Source: Actinomycetes bacterium
GTDB taxonomy: Bacteria; Actinomycetota; Actinomycetes; Mycobacteriales; Micromonosporaceae
Assembly (NCBI GenBank): GCA_023437285.1
Contig: JAEZGP010000540.1
Span: 1-8,034 of the forward strand
DNA: 8,034 nt
Direction: 5' to 3'
Shown: in pieces, positions 1-6,585 of the stretch
Position numbering within the stretch: the stretch's first letter is position 1
Layout: every line of letters begins with the position of its first letter
The notes under the pieces: generated by a model
Told to the model about the DNA's origin: nothing
The model's database searches: none
What the model saw: only the letters and a program-made list of their open reading frames with translations
Made by a program: the position numbers and the translations under genes

Positions 1-2548
1 GGCCGAAGCGCAGGTGCACGCCCTCGAACCGGGGGGAGTACACGAAGATCTCGAACTTGGGTCGCGGCGCCGGCAGGTCCGGCAGCGCCTGGGGGTCGAG
101 CTTGAACGCGACGTACGCCTTGGGCCGGCCGTCGGTGCCGCGCTGGAAGAACGACGTGCGCAGCGTCGCCTGGATGACAGTCAGGAACCCGCGCAGGATG
201 CGGTCCTGGTCGAGCGAGGCCACCGCGTCGAGCTGCTCGCGGATCGACTCGATGAGGTGCTTGGTGCGCAGGCCGCGTTCCTCGGCGGGCAGCGCCGGAC
301 CGGGGTCGAAGCGCACGTAGAACAGCTCCACCAGCAGTTCGGCGATCTTCGGGTACGCGGTGAGCGTCTGCTCCATGTACTCCAGGGAGAACACCGTCCC
401 GGCCTGGCGCAGGTACTTCGCGTAGGACCGCAGCACGACCACCTGCCGCCAGGTGAGCCCGGCCCGCAGGACGAGTTCGTTGAAGTGGTCGACCTCGGCC
501 TCGCCCCGCCACGCGGCCGAGAACGCGTTCTCCACGTCGGCGCGCACGTCGGGCAGCGCGAGCGCGTCCTCGGGGAGCATGAGCCCGAAGTCGTAGATGT
601 GCACGGTGCCGTCGTCGCGGCGCACCTCGTACGGGCGCTCGTCGACCACCCGCACGCCCAGGGAGTGCAGCACGGGCAGGACGGCCGACAGCAGCATGGG
701 TTCGCCGTACCGGAAGACTTTGAACCGGACGTCGGCGTCGTTCTTGCGGCGGCGGAACAGGTGCAGCACGAGCTGGCCGGGCTCGTCCATCAGCTCCAGC
801 TTCGCCAGGTCCTGCACCGCCTCGTACGCGCTGTGCTCGTCCTTGTACGTCTCCGGCAGCGCGTCGCGGTAGCGGGCGGCGAGCGTCTTGGCCTGGTCCT
901 CGCCGAGCTTGCGTTCCAGCAGCAGCCGGAAGTCCTCGTGCCAGAGCTGGGTGGCCTCGGCGATGCGGGCCGACAGCGCGTCGGCGTCGACCACGCCGGG
1001 CGGGTTGGCCGGGTCGGTGCGCACGATGAAGTGCAGGCGCGCCAGGGTGGCGTCGGTGACCCGGGTGGTGAAGTCCAGGCCCACGCCGTTGAGTTCGCCC
1101 AGCAGGATGTCCTGGATGCGCAGCCGGTTGGCGGTGGTGAACCGGTCGCGGGGCAGGTAGACCAGGCAGGAGATGAAGCGGCCGTAGGAGTCCTTGCGGC
1201 AGAAGATGCGCACCTGCCGCCGGCCGGCCAGGCGCAGCACGCCGAGCACGGTGCGGTACAGGTCGTCGGTGGAGATCTGGAACAGTTCCTCGCGGGGGTA
1301 GTCCTCGAGGATCGCCATGAGGTCGCGGCCGGTGTGGCTGCGGGTGTTGAGGCCCGAGCGCTGCAGCACCTCGGCCACCTTGCGCTTGATCACGGGCAGG
1401 TCGCGTACGGAGGTCAGGTACGCCGACGAGGTGAACAGGCCGAGGAAGCGCACCTCGCCGAGCACGTGGCCGTCGGCGTCGAACGTCTTCACGCCGATGT
1501 AGTCGAGGTAGGCGGTGCGGTGCACGGTGGACCGCGAGTTCGCCTTGGTGATGATGAGCAGCCGCTTCTCCATCACCTTCGCGTACGCCTCGGGGGTCAT
1601 CGAGGACAGCACGCGCACGGACTCCGGCTGGTCGCGCAGGATGCCCCGGCCGCTGTCGCGTACCGCGCGCAGCAGCGGCTCGCCGCCCTCGCCGACCGCG
1701 AGCCGGTACTCCCGGTAGCCCAGGAACGTGAAGTGGTCGTCGACGAGCCAGCGCAGCAGGTCGACGGTGTCGGAGACGTCCTTGTCGGGGACGGGCAGCG
1801 CGGTGGCGTTGGCCGCGATCTCGTCGGCGAGGCTCAGCGCCCGTTCCCGCATCGCGGGCCAGTCGGCGACCGCTTCGGCGACATCGGAGAGTACGCGGGT
1901 GAGGTCGTCGCGCAGCGCGGCGCGGGCGGCCTCGCCGAGCCGGTCGGTCTCCACCCGGATCCAGCTCTCGACGAGATCGCCGGCCTGGGCGTCGTCGGGT
2001 TCCACGTGGGCCCGCACGGCGGTGAGCGTGCCGGCGTCGTCGCGGCGCACCACGAGCTGCGGGTGCACGATCAGGTCGACGTCGTGGTCGCGCTGGGTCA
2101 GGGCCCCGGTGACGGAGTCGACGAGGAACGGGATGTCGTCGGTGACGATCTCGATGATGGTCTGCGTGGCGTCGGCGTCGGCCTCGACGGCGATGCGCGT
2201 CTCGCCGGGCCGGCGGTGGGCGGCCAGCCTGGCGTGCTCGCGGGTGGCGTCCAGCATGCTCATGGCGGTGTGGCCGACCAGGTCCTCGTCGGGGACGTGC
2301 CGCCAGTACCGGTTGATCAGGTCGGCGAGCGCGGGGCCGCGGAGGGCGGCCGGGTCGGCGGCCGACCGGCGCCCGGGCGTGACGGCCAGGGCCATCGCGT
2401 CCGCGACGAGCCGTTCGAGGTTGGGTACCCGTGGATTCAGCTCGGCGTCCTCTCCGGGGCCGTCGTCAACGAGGCCGTTGTCGATCAGGTCGTCGTCGGG
2501 ATGACTGGTGGCGCGTTCCGCGTCCAGTGTCACGCGTCGCCGGTCCAT
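1..2548 (-). CDS. gdh: NAD-specific glutamate dehydrogenase (large, ~180 kDa class), N-terminal part
   Basis: This enzyme oxidatively deaminates glutamate to 2-oxoglutarate with NAD, in the cytoplasm, linking nitrogen and carbon metabolism. I translated the minus strand from the ATG at 2548 and obtained 849 residues without a stop before the window edge. The family is usually about 1,600 residues, so roughly the N-terminal half is present. Visible family signatures are an ACT-like regulatory segment around residues 118-180 (IPFLVDSVTGAL at 139-150), HFTFLGYREY at 272-281, GLFTSSAY at 370-377 and DYPREELFQ at 416-424. The fragment ends in EIFVYSPRFEGVHLRFG, which in this family leads directly into the catalytic domain, so the active site lies outside the window. 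The start is supported by an AAGGAG ribosome-binding site seven bases upstream. It is divergent from the penicillin-binding lipoprotein. The identification is strong; mycobacterial Gdh (Rv2476c) is the kind of homologue I have in mind. Confidence 0.95.
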   Translation of the reverse strand, partial: MDRRRVTLDAERATSHPDDDLIDNGLVDDGPGEDAELNPRVPNLERLVADAMALAVTPGRRSAADPAALRGPALADLINRYWRHVPDEDLVGHTAMSMLDATREHARLAAHRRPGETRIAVEADADATQTIIEIVTDDIPFLVDSVTGALTQRDHDVDLIVHPQLVVRRDDAGTLTAVRAHVEPDDAQAGDLVESWIRVETDRLGEAARAALRDDLTRVLSDVAEAVADWPAMRERALSLADEIAANATALPVPDKDVSDTVDLLRWLVDDHFTFLGYREYRLAVGEGGEPLLRAVRDSGRGILRDQPESVRVLSSMTPEAYAKVMEKRLLIITKANSRSTVHRTAYLDYIGVKTFDADGHVLGEVRFLGLFTSSAYLTSVRDLPVIKRKVAEVLQRSGLNTRSHTGRDLMAILEDYPREELFQISTDDLYRTVLGVLRLAGRRQVRIFCRKDSYGRFISCLVYLPRDRFTTANRLRIQDILLGELNGVGLDFTTRVTDATLARLHFIVRTDPANPPGVVDADALSARIAEATQLWHEDFRLLLERKLGEDQAKTLAARYRDALPETYKDEHSAYEAVQDLAKLELMDEPGQLVLHLFRRRKNDADVRFKVFRYGEPMLLSAVLPVLHSLGVRVVDERPYEVRRDDGTVHIYDFGLMLPEDALALPDVRADVENAFSAAWRGEAEVDHFNELVLRAGLTWRQVVVLRSYAKYLRQAGTVFSLEYMEQTLTAYPKIAELLVELFYVRFDPGPALPAEERGLRTKHLIESIREQLDAVASLDQDRILRGFLTVIQATLRTSFFQRGTDGRPKAYVAFKLDPQALPDLPAPRPKFEIFVYSPRFEGVHLRFG

Positions 2549-2555
2549 GAGCGCA

Positions 2556-2561
2556 CTCCTT
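2556..2561 (-). promoter_or_regulatory. Ribosome-binding site of gdh
   Basis: AAGGAG on the minus strand lies seven bases before the ATG at 2548. It is a near-ideal Shine-Dalgarno sequence and fixes the start of the glutamate dehydrogenase. Confidence 0.85.
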
Positions 2562-2565
2562 CTCG

Positions 2566-2589
2566 GGGGTCCACGGCGCTGTGGACCCC
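2566..2589. repeat. Perfect 9-bp inverted repeat in the gdh leader
   Basis: GGGGTCCAC (2566-2574) and GTGGACCCC (2581-2589) are perfect complements around a six-base spacer. The element begins 17 bases upstream of the gdh start codon and 4 bases upstream of its ribosome-binding site. It is either a hairpin in the mRNA leader or a dyad protein-binding site. It is not followed by a U-run, so it does not look like a rho-independent terminator. The function is inferred from position only. Confidence 0.6.
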
Positions 2590-2599
2590 ATCCGGGCCC

Positions 2600-2631
2600 A
2601 GCCTAGGTCCTTGCCGGCGCGCCGCTGTCGG
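2600..2631 (-). promoter_or_regulatory. Possible gdh promoter (weak match)
   Basis: On the minus strand TAGGCT (2605 to 2600) fits the actinobacterial -10 pattern TANNNT. CCGACA (2631 to 2626) matches four of six bases of a -35 element, but the 20-base spacing is longer than usual. Transcription from here would include the leader inverted repeat at 2566-2589. The call is speculative. Confidence 0.22.
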
Positions 2632-2725
2632 CAGCCGAACAGACGCGCCCGGCCGGCTGGTCGGCGTCATGCGTTCCGCCACATTCCCACGGAGATTGCG
2701 CTGTTATGAGGCTTTTGGGCAGAGC

Positions 2726-2757
2726 GCATGTCGTCGTTACCGGGCACAATGACATGC
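2726..2757. repeat. Interrupted inverted repeat GCATGTC-N18-GACATGC upstream of the penicillin-binding lipoprotein
   Basis: The arms GCATGTC (2726-2732) and GACATGC (2751-2757) are exact complements separated by 18 bases. They lie about 40 bases upstream of the lipoprotein start in the divergent region shared with gdh. The spacing would place the half-sites about 25 bases (some two and a half helical turns) apart, compatible with a transcription-factor dyad, but chance cannot be excluded. No convincing -10/-35 pair was found around it. Confidence 0.4.
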
Positions 2758-2783
2758 CCCGGGCTGTCCGGATCCGAACGTGT

Positions 2784-2791
2784 GGAGGGGG
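2784..2791 (+). promoter_or_regulatory. Ribosome-binding site of the penicillin-binding lipoprotein
   Basis: GGAGGGGG lies five bases before the ATG at 2797. It decides the start: an in-frame upstream ATG at 2728 would add 23 residues before a complete lipoprotein signal peptide and has no comparable ribosome-binding site. Confidence 0.8.
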
Positions 2792-2796
2792 ACCGC

Positions 2797-4737
2797 ATGC
2801 GTCGTCGACTCGTCGCCGCCGTTGTCGCCATGGGCGTGATCGTCGCCGGTACGCTCGCCGCCTGCAGCAAGGACGACGGTCCCGACCCCACGGTGCGTGC
2901 CTTCCTCGACGGCTGGCGGGCCAAGAACCTCGAGAAGGTCGGCTTCCTGTCCGCCACCGGCGACACCATGTCCGCCGCCGACGTCCTCGCCCAGCTCAAG
3001 GCGCTGTCGGGCACCCTGCTCGACAAGCCGATCGCGCTGAGCGCCGCCAAGGCCACCGTCGTGGAGAAGGACGCGACCGCGCCGGTCAAGGTCGAGTGGA
3101 CCGTCGCCGAGGGAATCGTCTGGACGTACGACACGACCGTACGGCTGCACAAGAAGGCCGACACGTGGGCGGTCGTGTGGACCCCCGCGACCATGCACGA
3201 GCAGTTGCAGGCCGGCGACAAGCTCGGCACCAAGCGCCTCGTCGCAGCCCGGGCCAGCATCCTCGACGGCGGCGGCGACGCGATCGTCAAGCCCCGCCCG
3301 GTCGTCGACGTGGGCGTGGAGCCCCGGCGGGTCAAGGACGCGGCGGACCTCACCAAGCAGCTCGACGAGGCCCTCAAGTCGGTCGACGTGGACGCCGGCC
3401 TCGACGACCTGCCCGCCCGGATCAAGGCGGCCAAGCCCGACGCGTGGGTCGACATCGTGACCCTGCGCCGCGAGGTCTACAACCGCGTCCGCGGCCAGAT
3501 CCGCGACCTCGACGGCACGGTCTTCCGTGAGCGCAGCCTCATGCTCGCGCCGACCAGGTCCTTCGCCCGGGCCCTGCTCGGCCAGGTCGGCGACGTGCAG
3601 AAGGACGACATGGACGCCCACCCGGGCCGCTACGAGATCGGCGACCAGGTGGGCCAGGGCGGCCTGCAGGAGGTCTACGACGAGCAGCTGCGCGGCCGCA
3701 ACGGCCTCGCCGTGGTCATCAACGGCCGGGTCGACGGCGACGGCACCCAGGTGGAGACGCCCGAGCTGTTCCGCGTCGCGCCAGTGGACGGCACCCCGCT
3801 GAAGACCACGATCGTCCAGAAGATCCAGAACGCGGCCGACAACGCGCTGGCCGGCCAGAAGAAGTACAACACCTCGCTCGTCGCGATCCGGGTCAGCGAC
3901 GGCGCCATCGTGGCCGTCGCCAACGGCCCCAACGGCGGCACCGAGAACTACGCCTTCACCGCCCAGGTGCCACCGGGCTCCACGTTCAAGGTGGTCACGG
4001 CCCTGGCCGCGCTCGACGCGGGCGTCGTCACGGCCGACTCCATCGTCGACTGCCCCAAGACGCTGCGGGTCGAGGGCCGCGAATTCCACAACGCCAACAA
4101 CTTCTCCCTCGGCAAGGTCCCGTTCCGGCGCGATTTCGCCCGCTCGTGCAACACGGCCTTCATCAACGTCGGCCTCAAGCTGCAGCCCGAGCAGCTCAGT
4201 GGCGCCGCAGCCGCCCTCGGCGTCGGCGTGGAGTGGAAGCTCGGCGCCCCCGCCTTCACCGGTTCCCTCGGCCCCAACCTCACCAAGGTCGACCTCGCGG
4301 CGGCGTCCTTCGGCCAGGGCGACACGCTCGTCAGCCCGCTCGTCATCGCCGGCGCCGCCGCGGCCGTGGCCAAGGGCTCCTGGCAGCAGCCGAAGCTGTT
4401 CACCGAACTGCCCGCCGGCGGCGCCGGGGCCGGGGCCACCGCGTCCGCCGCGCCGGCCACCCCGGCAGGGCCGCTCAAGGAGTCGTCCGTCGAGGCGCTG
4501 CGCACGATGATGCGCGAGGTGGTCACGGAGGGCACCGCCACCCAGCTGCGCGACGTGCCCGGCGACCCGGTTCACGCCAAGAGCGGCACCGCCGAGTACT
4601 CCGAGGACACCAAGGAGGACCACCGCTGGATCATGGGGTACCAGGACAACATCGCGTTCTGCGTCTTCGTGGAGAAGGGCGGCTCGGCCGGCCCGGCCAT
4701 CCCGCTGGCGCAGAAGTTCCTGGAGAACCTCAACTAG
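2797..4737 (+). CDS. Class B penicillin-binding lipoprotein with MecA-type N-terminal domain
   Basis: This is a predicted D,D-transpeptidase (646 residues) that cross-links peptidoglycan on the outer face of the membrane. The N-terminus is a lipoprotein signal: three arginines, a hydrophobic core and a lipobox L20-A21-A22-C23, so it is probably lipid-anchored at Cys23. Residues of about 28-140 look like the NTF2-like MecA N-terminal domain, followed by a dimerisation region. The penicillin-binding transpeptidase domain runs from about 335 to the end. All three catalytic motifs are present: S395-T-F-K398 (nucleophile Ser395), S450-C-N452 and K595-S-G-T598. A Gly/Ala/Pro-rich linker lies near 539-558. 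The usual family start of the dimer domain (an R-x-I-x-D-R-x-G type motif) is altered to ILDGGGD at 155-161. The closest known type is the mycobacterial PBP-lipo group (Rv2864c-like). It is divergent from gdh and convergent with the ABC ATPase. The family assignment is firm; the exact physiological role is inferred. Confidence 0.93.
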   Translation: MRRRLVAAVVAMGVIVAGTLAACSKDDGPDPTVRAFLDGWRAKNLEKVGFLSATGDTMSAADVLAQLKALSGTLLDKPIALSAAKATVVEKDATAPVKVEWTVAEGIVWTYDTTVRLHKKADTWAVVWTPATMHEQLQAGDKLGTKRLVAARASILDGGGDAIVKPRPVVDVGVEPRRVKDAADLTKQLDEALKSVDVDAGLDDLPARIKAAKPDAWVDIVTLRREVYNRVRGQIRDLDGTVFRERSLMLAPTRSFARALLGQVGDVQKDDMDAHPGRYEIGDQVGQGGLQEVYDEQLRGRNGLAVVINGRVDGDGTQVETPELFRVAPVDGTPLKTTIVQKIQNAADNALAGQKKYNTSLVAIRVSDGAIVAVANGPNGGTENYAFTAQVPPGSTFKVVTALAALDAGVVTADSIVDCPKTLRVEGREFHNANNFSLGKVPFRRDFARSCNTAFINVGLKLQPEQLSGAAAALGVGVEWKLGAPAFTGSLGPNLTKVDLAAASFGQGDTLVSPLVIAGAAAAVAKGSWQQPKLFTELPAGGAGAGATASAAPATPAGPLKESSVEALRTMMREVVTEGTATQLRDVPGDPVHAKSGTAEYSEDTKEDHRWIMGYQDNIAFCVFVEKGGSAGPAIPLAQKFLENLN

Positions 4738-4750
4738 CTGGTTAACCGGC
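4737..4750. repeat. Palindrome spanning both stop codons of a convergent gene pair
   Basis: The 14-base sequence GCTGGTTAACCGGC is self-complementary apart from one T-G wobble pair. It touches the last base of the lipoprotein stop codon and contains the whole stop codon of the ABC ATPase. Having no loop, it is not a conventional hairpin terminator. No other terminator structure was seen in the 4-base gap. Confidence 0.4.
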
Positions 4751-5563
4751 GGCGCGGGCCGACCAGCGGCCGTCGACGTGGTCGACGCGCAGCGGCACGC
4801 CGAACGCGGCCGTCAGGTTCTCGCCGGTCAACACGTTGGTGAGCAGGCCCTGCGCGACCACCTCGCCGTCGCGCAGGAGCAGCCCGTGGCTGAAGCCGGG
4901 CGGGATCTCCTCCACGTGGTGGGTGACGAGGACGAGCGCGGGGGAGTCGGGGTCGGCGGCCAGGTCGGCCAGCCGGCGCACGAGGTCCTCGCGACCGCCC
5001 AGGTCGAGCCCCGCCGCCGGCTCGTCGAGCAGCAGCAGTTCGGGGTCGGTCATCAGCGCACGGGCGATCTGTACCCGCTTGCGTTCGCCCTCCGACAGCG
5101 TGCCGTAGAGCCGGTCGGCGAGCGCTGCCATGCCGAGCTGCGCCAGCAGGGCCGTGGCCCGGGCCTCGTCGACCCGGTCGTACGACTCGCGGAAGCGACC
5201 GAGCACCGACCACGCGGCGGTCAGCACGATGTTGTGCACCGTCTCGTCGGGCGGCATCCGGTCGTGCAGCGCCACCGTTGCCAGGCCGATGCGGGGCCGC
5301 AGCTCGTTGATGTCGACGCGGCCGAGGCGCTCGCCGAGCACGTACACCCGGCCCCGGGTGGGGTGCAGCCGGGCGGCGGCCAGGTTGAGCAGGGTCGTCT
5401 TGCCGGCGCCGTTGGGGCCCAGCACGACCCACCGCTCGTCCAGCTCGACCTGCCAGCTGACGTTGTGGAGGAGGTGGTTGCCGCCCCGGGTCACGGTGGC
5501 GTTGCGGACCGCGATCACGGTGTCGTCGTCGACGGGGGCGTCCAGCGTGGGGTCCTGTGGCAC
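4742..5563 (-). CDS. ABC transporter ATP-binding protein (stand-alone ATPase)
   Basis: A single nucleotide-binding domain of 273 residues. Walker A is G49-PNGAGKTT-57, the signature is LSEGE at 156-160, Walker B is LLLLDEP at 176-182 with catalytic E181, the D-loop is GLD at 185-187 and the H-loop histidine is H215 in VLVTHH. The Q-loop glutamine is not obvious: the segment after RIGLA (91-95) reads TVALHDRM, as in the YlmA/ModF-like branch of ABC ATPases, which I suspect is its relative. No membrane permease or binding protein lies beside it, so its partner or substrate cannot be told. The start is taken as the GTG at 5563, with only a weak GGA eight bases upstream. It is divergent from yccF with an 83-base gap. 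Confidence 0.9.
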   Translation of the reverse strand: MPQDPTLDAPVDDDTVIAVRNATVTRGGNHLLHNVSWQVELDERWVVLGPNGAGKTTLLNLAAARLHPTRGRVYVLGERLGRVDINELRPRIGLATVALHDRMPPDETVHNIVLTAAWSVLGRFRESYDRVDEARATALLAQLGMAALADRLYGTLSEGERKRVQIARALMTDPELLLLDEPAAGLDLGGREDLVRRLADLAADPDSPALVLVTHHVEEIPPGFSHGLLLRDGEVVAQGLLTNVLTGENLTAAFGVPLRVDHVDGRWSARAAG

Positions 5564-5580
5564 GCCGACTATCCAACCAC

Positions 5581-5600
5581 GGGCCGCTACCAGGGCCGCT
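5581..5600. repeat. Short direct repeat in the ABC ATPase/yccF divergent region
   Basis: GGGCCGCT occurs at 5581-5588 and again at 5593-5600, a period of 12 bases. It lies in the 83-base gap between the divergent ABC ATPase and yccF starts. It could be a paired binding site, but it is short and G/C-rich, so chance is a real possibility. Confidence 0.3.
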
Positions 5601-5646
5601 GTCGCCCGTCCCCGGCGAGGTGGACGGCGTCAGTCACCATCGAGGT

Positions 5647-6033
5647 ATGCGAAGCACGCTCAACATCGTCCTGAACGTCGCCTGGCTCATCTTCGGCGGG
5701 TTCTTCCTGGCGCTCGGATACGCCGTGGCCGGCGTGATCTGCTACATCCTCATCGTGACGATCCCGTTCGGCGTGGCCTCGTTCCGGATGGCCAACTACT
5801 GCCTGTGGCCGTTCGGGCGTGACCTCGTCCGCAAGGAGTCGGCCGGGGTCGCGTCGTCGGTCGGAAATGTGATCTGGTTCATCGTGGCCGGCTGGTGGCT
5901 CGCGCTGGGCCACATCGCCACGGCGGTCGGCCAGTTCATCACCATCATCGGCATCCCGCTCGGCCTGGCGAACATCAAGCTGGTGCCGGTGTCGCTGTTC
6001 CCGCTCGGCCACCAGGTCGTGTCGCGCGACTAA
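5647..6033 (+). CDS. YccF family inner-membrane protein
   Basis: A 128-residue, very hydrophobic protein made of two tandem copies of the YccF (DUF307) unit. Copy one spans residues 10-61 and contains the markers ALGY, TIPFG and PFGRDLV. Copy two spans 74-125 with ALGH, GIPLG and PLGHQVV at the matching positions. Each copy should carry about two membrane segments, so four helices are expected. The biochemical function of the family is not established. The ATG at 5647 is chosen because it begins just before the first repeat. A GAGG lies immediately before it, too close to be a normal ribosome-binding site, so initiation may be leaderless or the start may differ. Upstream in-frame codons (from 5557) give no YccF-like sequence and would overlap the start of the ABC ATPase on the other strand. 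Confidence 0.9.
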   Translation: MRSTLNIVLNVAWLIFGGFFLALGYAVAGVICYILIVTIPFGVASFRMANYCLWPFGRDLVRKESAGVASSVGNVIWFIVAGWWLALGHIATAVGQFITIIGIPLGLANIKLVPVSLFPLGHQVVSRD

Positions 6034-6464
6034 CGCCACTGGGCGTCGCGGTGCCGTTCCCGGGCCCGGTCGATGGCGCGTACCGCCTTGTTGACCTCGA
6101 CCTTGTTGTCCGACCACACGCGCACCGCGACGCCGTCCACATCGAGCCACAGGTCGTGACGGCGTTTCTCCAGGTAGACGGCGAGCGGGTCGAGGAAGCC
6201 GGCCCAGCCCGCGACGGCGGCCGCGATGATGAACAGCGGCACGGCGACCCAGTGGTCGGCGAGCCAGCCGGTCGTCAGGGCCCACGTCGCGGCGGCGACC
6301 ACGATTCCCACGAGCAGGGCCGTGACGACGAGGCGCAGCCCTCGGGTCGACTCGGGCAGGGACACCCACGCGCGGCGCACTCGGGAGATGGGGTACTCGC
6401 GGCGGGGCGTGCGGACGCATTCGTCGGTGACGAGCAGGTCGCGTTCATTGAACAAGATGGCCAT
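6030..6464 (-). CDS. Small two-helix membrane protein, DUF6232-like
   Basis: A 144-residue protein of unknown function. The N-terminal ~40 residues are soluble and begin MAILFNERDLLVT, with a YPISRVRRAWV segment at 24-34. Two membrane helices follow at about 44-62 and 70-90, then a charged C-terminal tail rich in Arg, Lys and Asp. The layout (short N-terminal strand region, helical hairpin, basic tail) resembles actinobacterial DUF6232 proteins, but I name that family from memory of its pattern only. The ATG at 6464 is preferred because GGAG stands six bases upstream (6474 to 6471). The frame stays open much further, to 6782, but that part would run antisense through the enoyl-CoA hydratase and has no membrane-protein-like sequence. 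Its TAG overlaps the yccF TAA: the two genes share four bases (6030-6033). Confidence 0.75.
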   Translation of the reverse strand: MAILFNERDLLVTDECVRTPRREYPISRVRRAWVSLPESTRGLRLVVTALLVGIVVAAATWALTTGWLADHWVAVPLFIIAAAVAGWAGFLDPLAVYLEKRRHDLWLDVDGVAVRVWSDNKVEVNKAVRAIDRARERHRDAQWR

Positions 6465-6470
6465 GGCAGG

Positions 6471-6474
6471 CTCC
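6471..6474 (-). promoter_or_regulatory. Ribosome-binding site of the DUF6232-like gene
   Basis: GGAG on the minus strand, six bases before the ATG at 6464. It decides this start over the longer open frame. Confidence 0.6.
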
Positions 6475-6522
6475 GATCCCGTACCACCAGTGTGAGCCAG
6501 CTCGCCCGGCCCGGCAACGATT

Positions 6523-6554
6523 CCGTCCCGGCAGGGCATCGGACGGGCTAACCT
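6523..6554 (+). promoter_or_regulatory. Putative control region of the enoyl-CoA hydratase gene
   Basis: TAACCT at 6549-6554 fits the actinobacterial -10 pattern TANNNT and lies 31 bases before the start codon. No good -35 is seen at normal spacing. Just upstream is an inverted repeat, CCGTCC (6523-6528) and GGACGG (6541-6546), which would overlap a -35 region and could be an operator. The -10-like element also forms part of GGCTAACCT, identical to one half of the iron-regulator (IdeR/DtxR) box, but the other half is poorly matched. Confidence 0.28.
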
Positions 6555-6575
6555 CGCCTGCGACGAAGCAGCTAG

Positions 6576-6580
6576 GGAGG
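6576..6580 (+). promoter_or_regulatory. Ribosome-binding site of the enoyl-CoA hydratase
   Basis: GGAGG lies five bases before the ATG at 6586, separated by a short T-rich spacer. It is a strong match and supports that start. Confidence 0.8.
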
Positions 6581-6585
6581 GTTTT

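Noticed and set aside
2736..2750. GTTAC-N6-CAATG as a possible GlnR nitrogen-regulator box near gdh
   Set aside because: Only the first half fits the gTnAc-N6-GaAAc pattern, and the site is about 190 bases from the gdh start.
14..2752. 912-codon open frame on the plus strand, antisense to gdh
   Set aside because: Its translation is a Val/Gly/Arg/His/Gln-rich shadow with no recognisable domain. The minus strand encodes clear glutamate dehydrogenase across the whole region with a good ribosome-binding site. Long antisense frames are expected at this GC content.
2670..2752. Possible 27-residue small ORF in the gdh/lipoprotein gap
   Set aside because: No ribosome-binding site and no recognisable sequence; it is only the tail of a shadow frame.
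2728..2796. N-terminal extension of the penicillin-binding lipoprotein from the upstream ATG
   Set aside because: It would bury a complete lipoprotein signal peptide 23 residues inside the protein, and the strong ribosome-binding site GGAGGGGG serves the ATG at 2797.
2737..4623. 628-codon open frame on the minus strand, antisense to the penicillin-binding lipoprotein
   Set aside because: Low-complexity shadow translation. The plus strand carries all three transpeptidase motifs and a lipobox.
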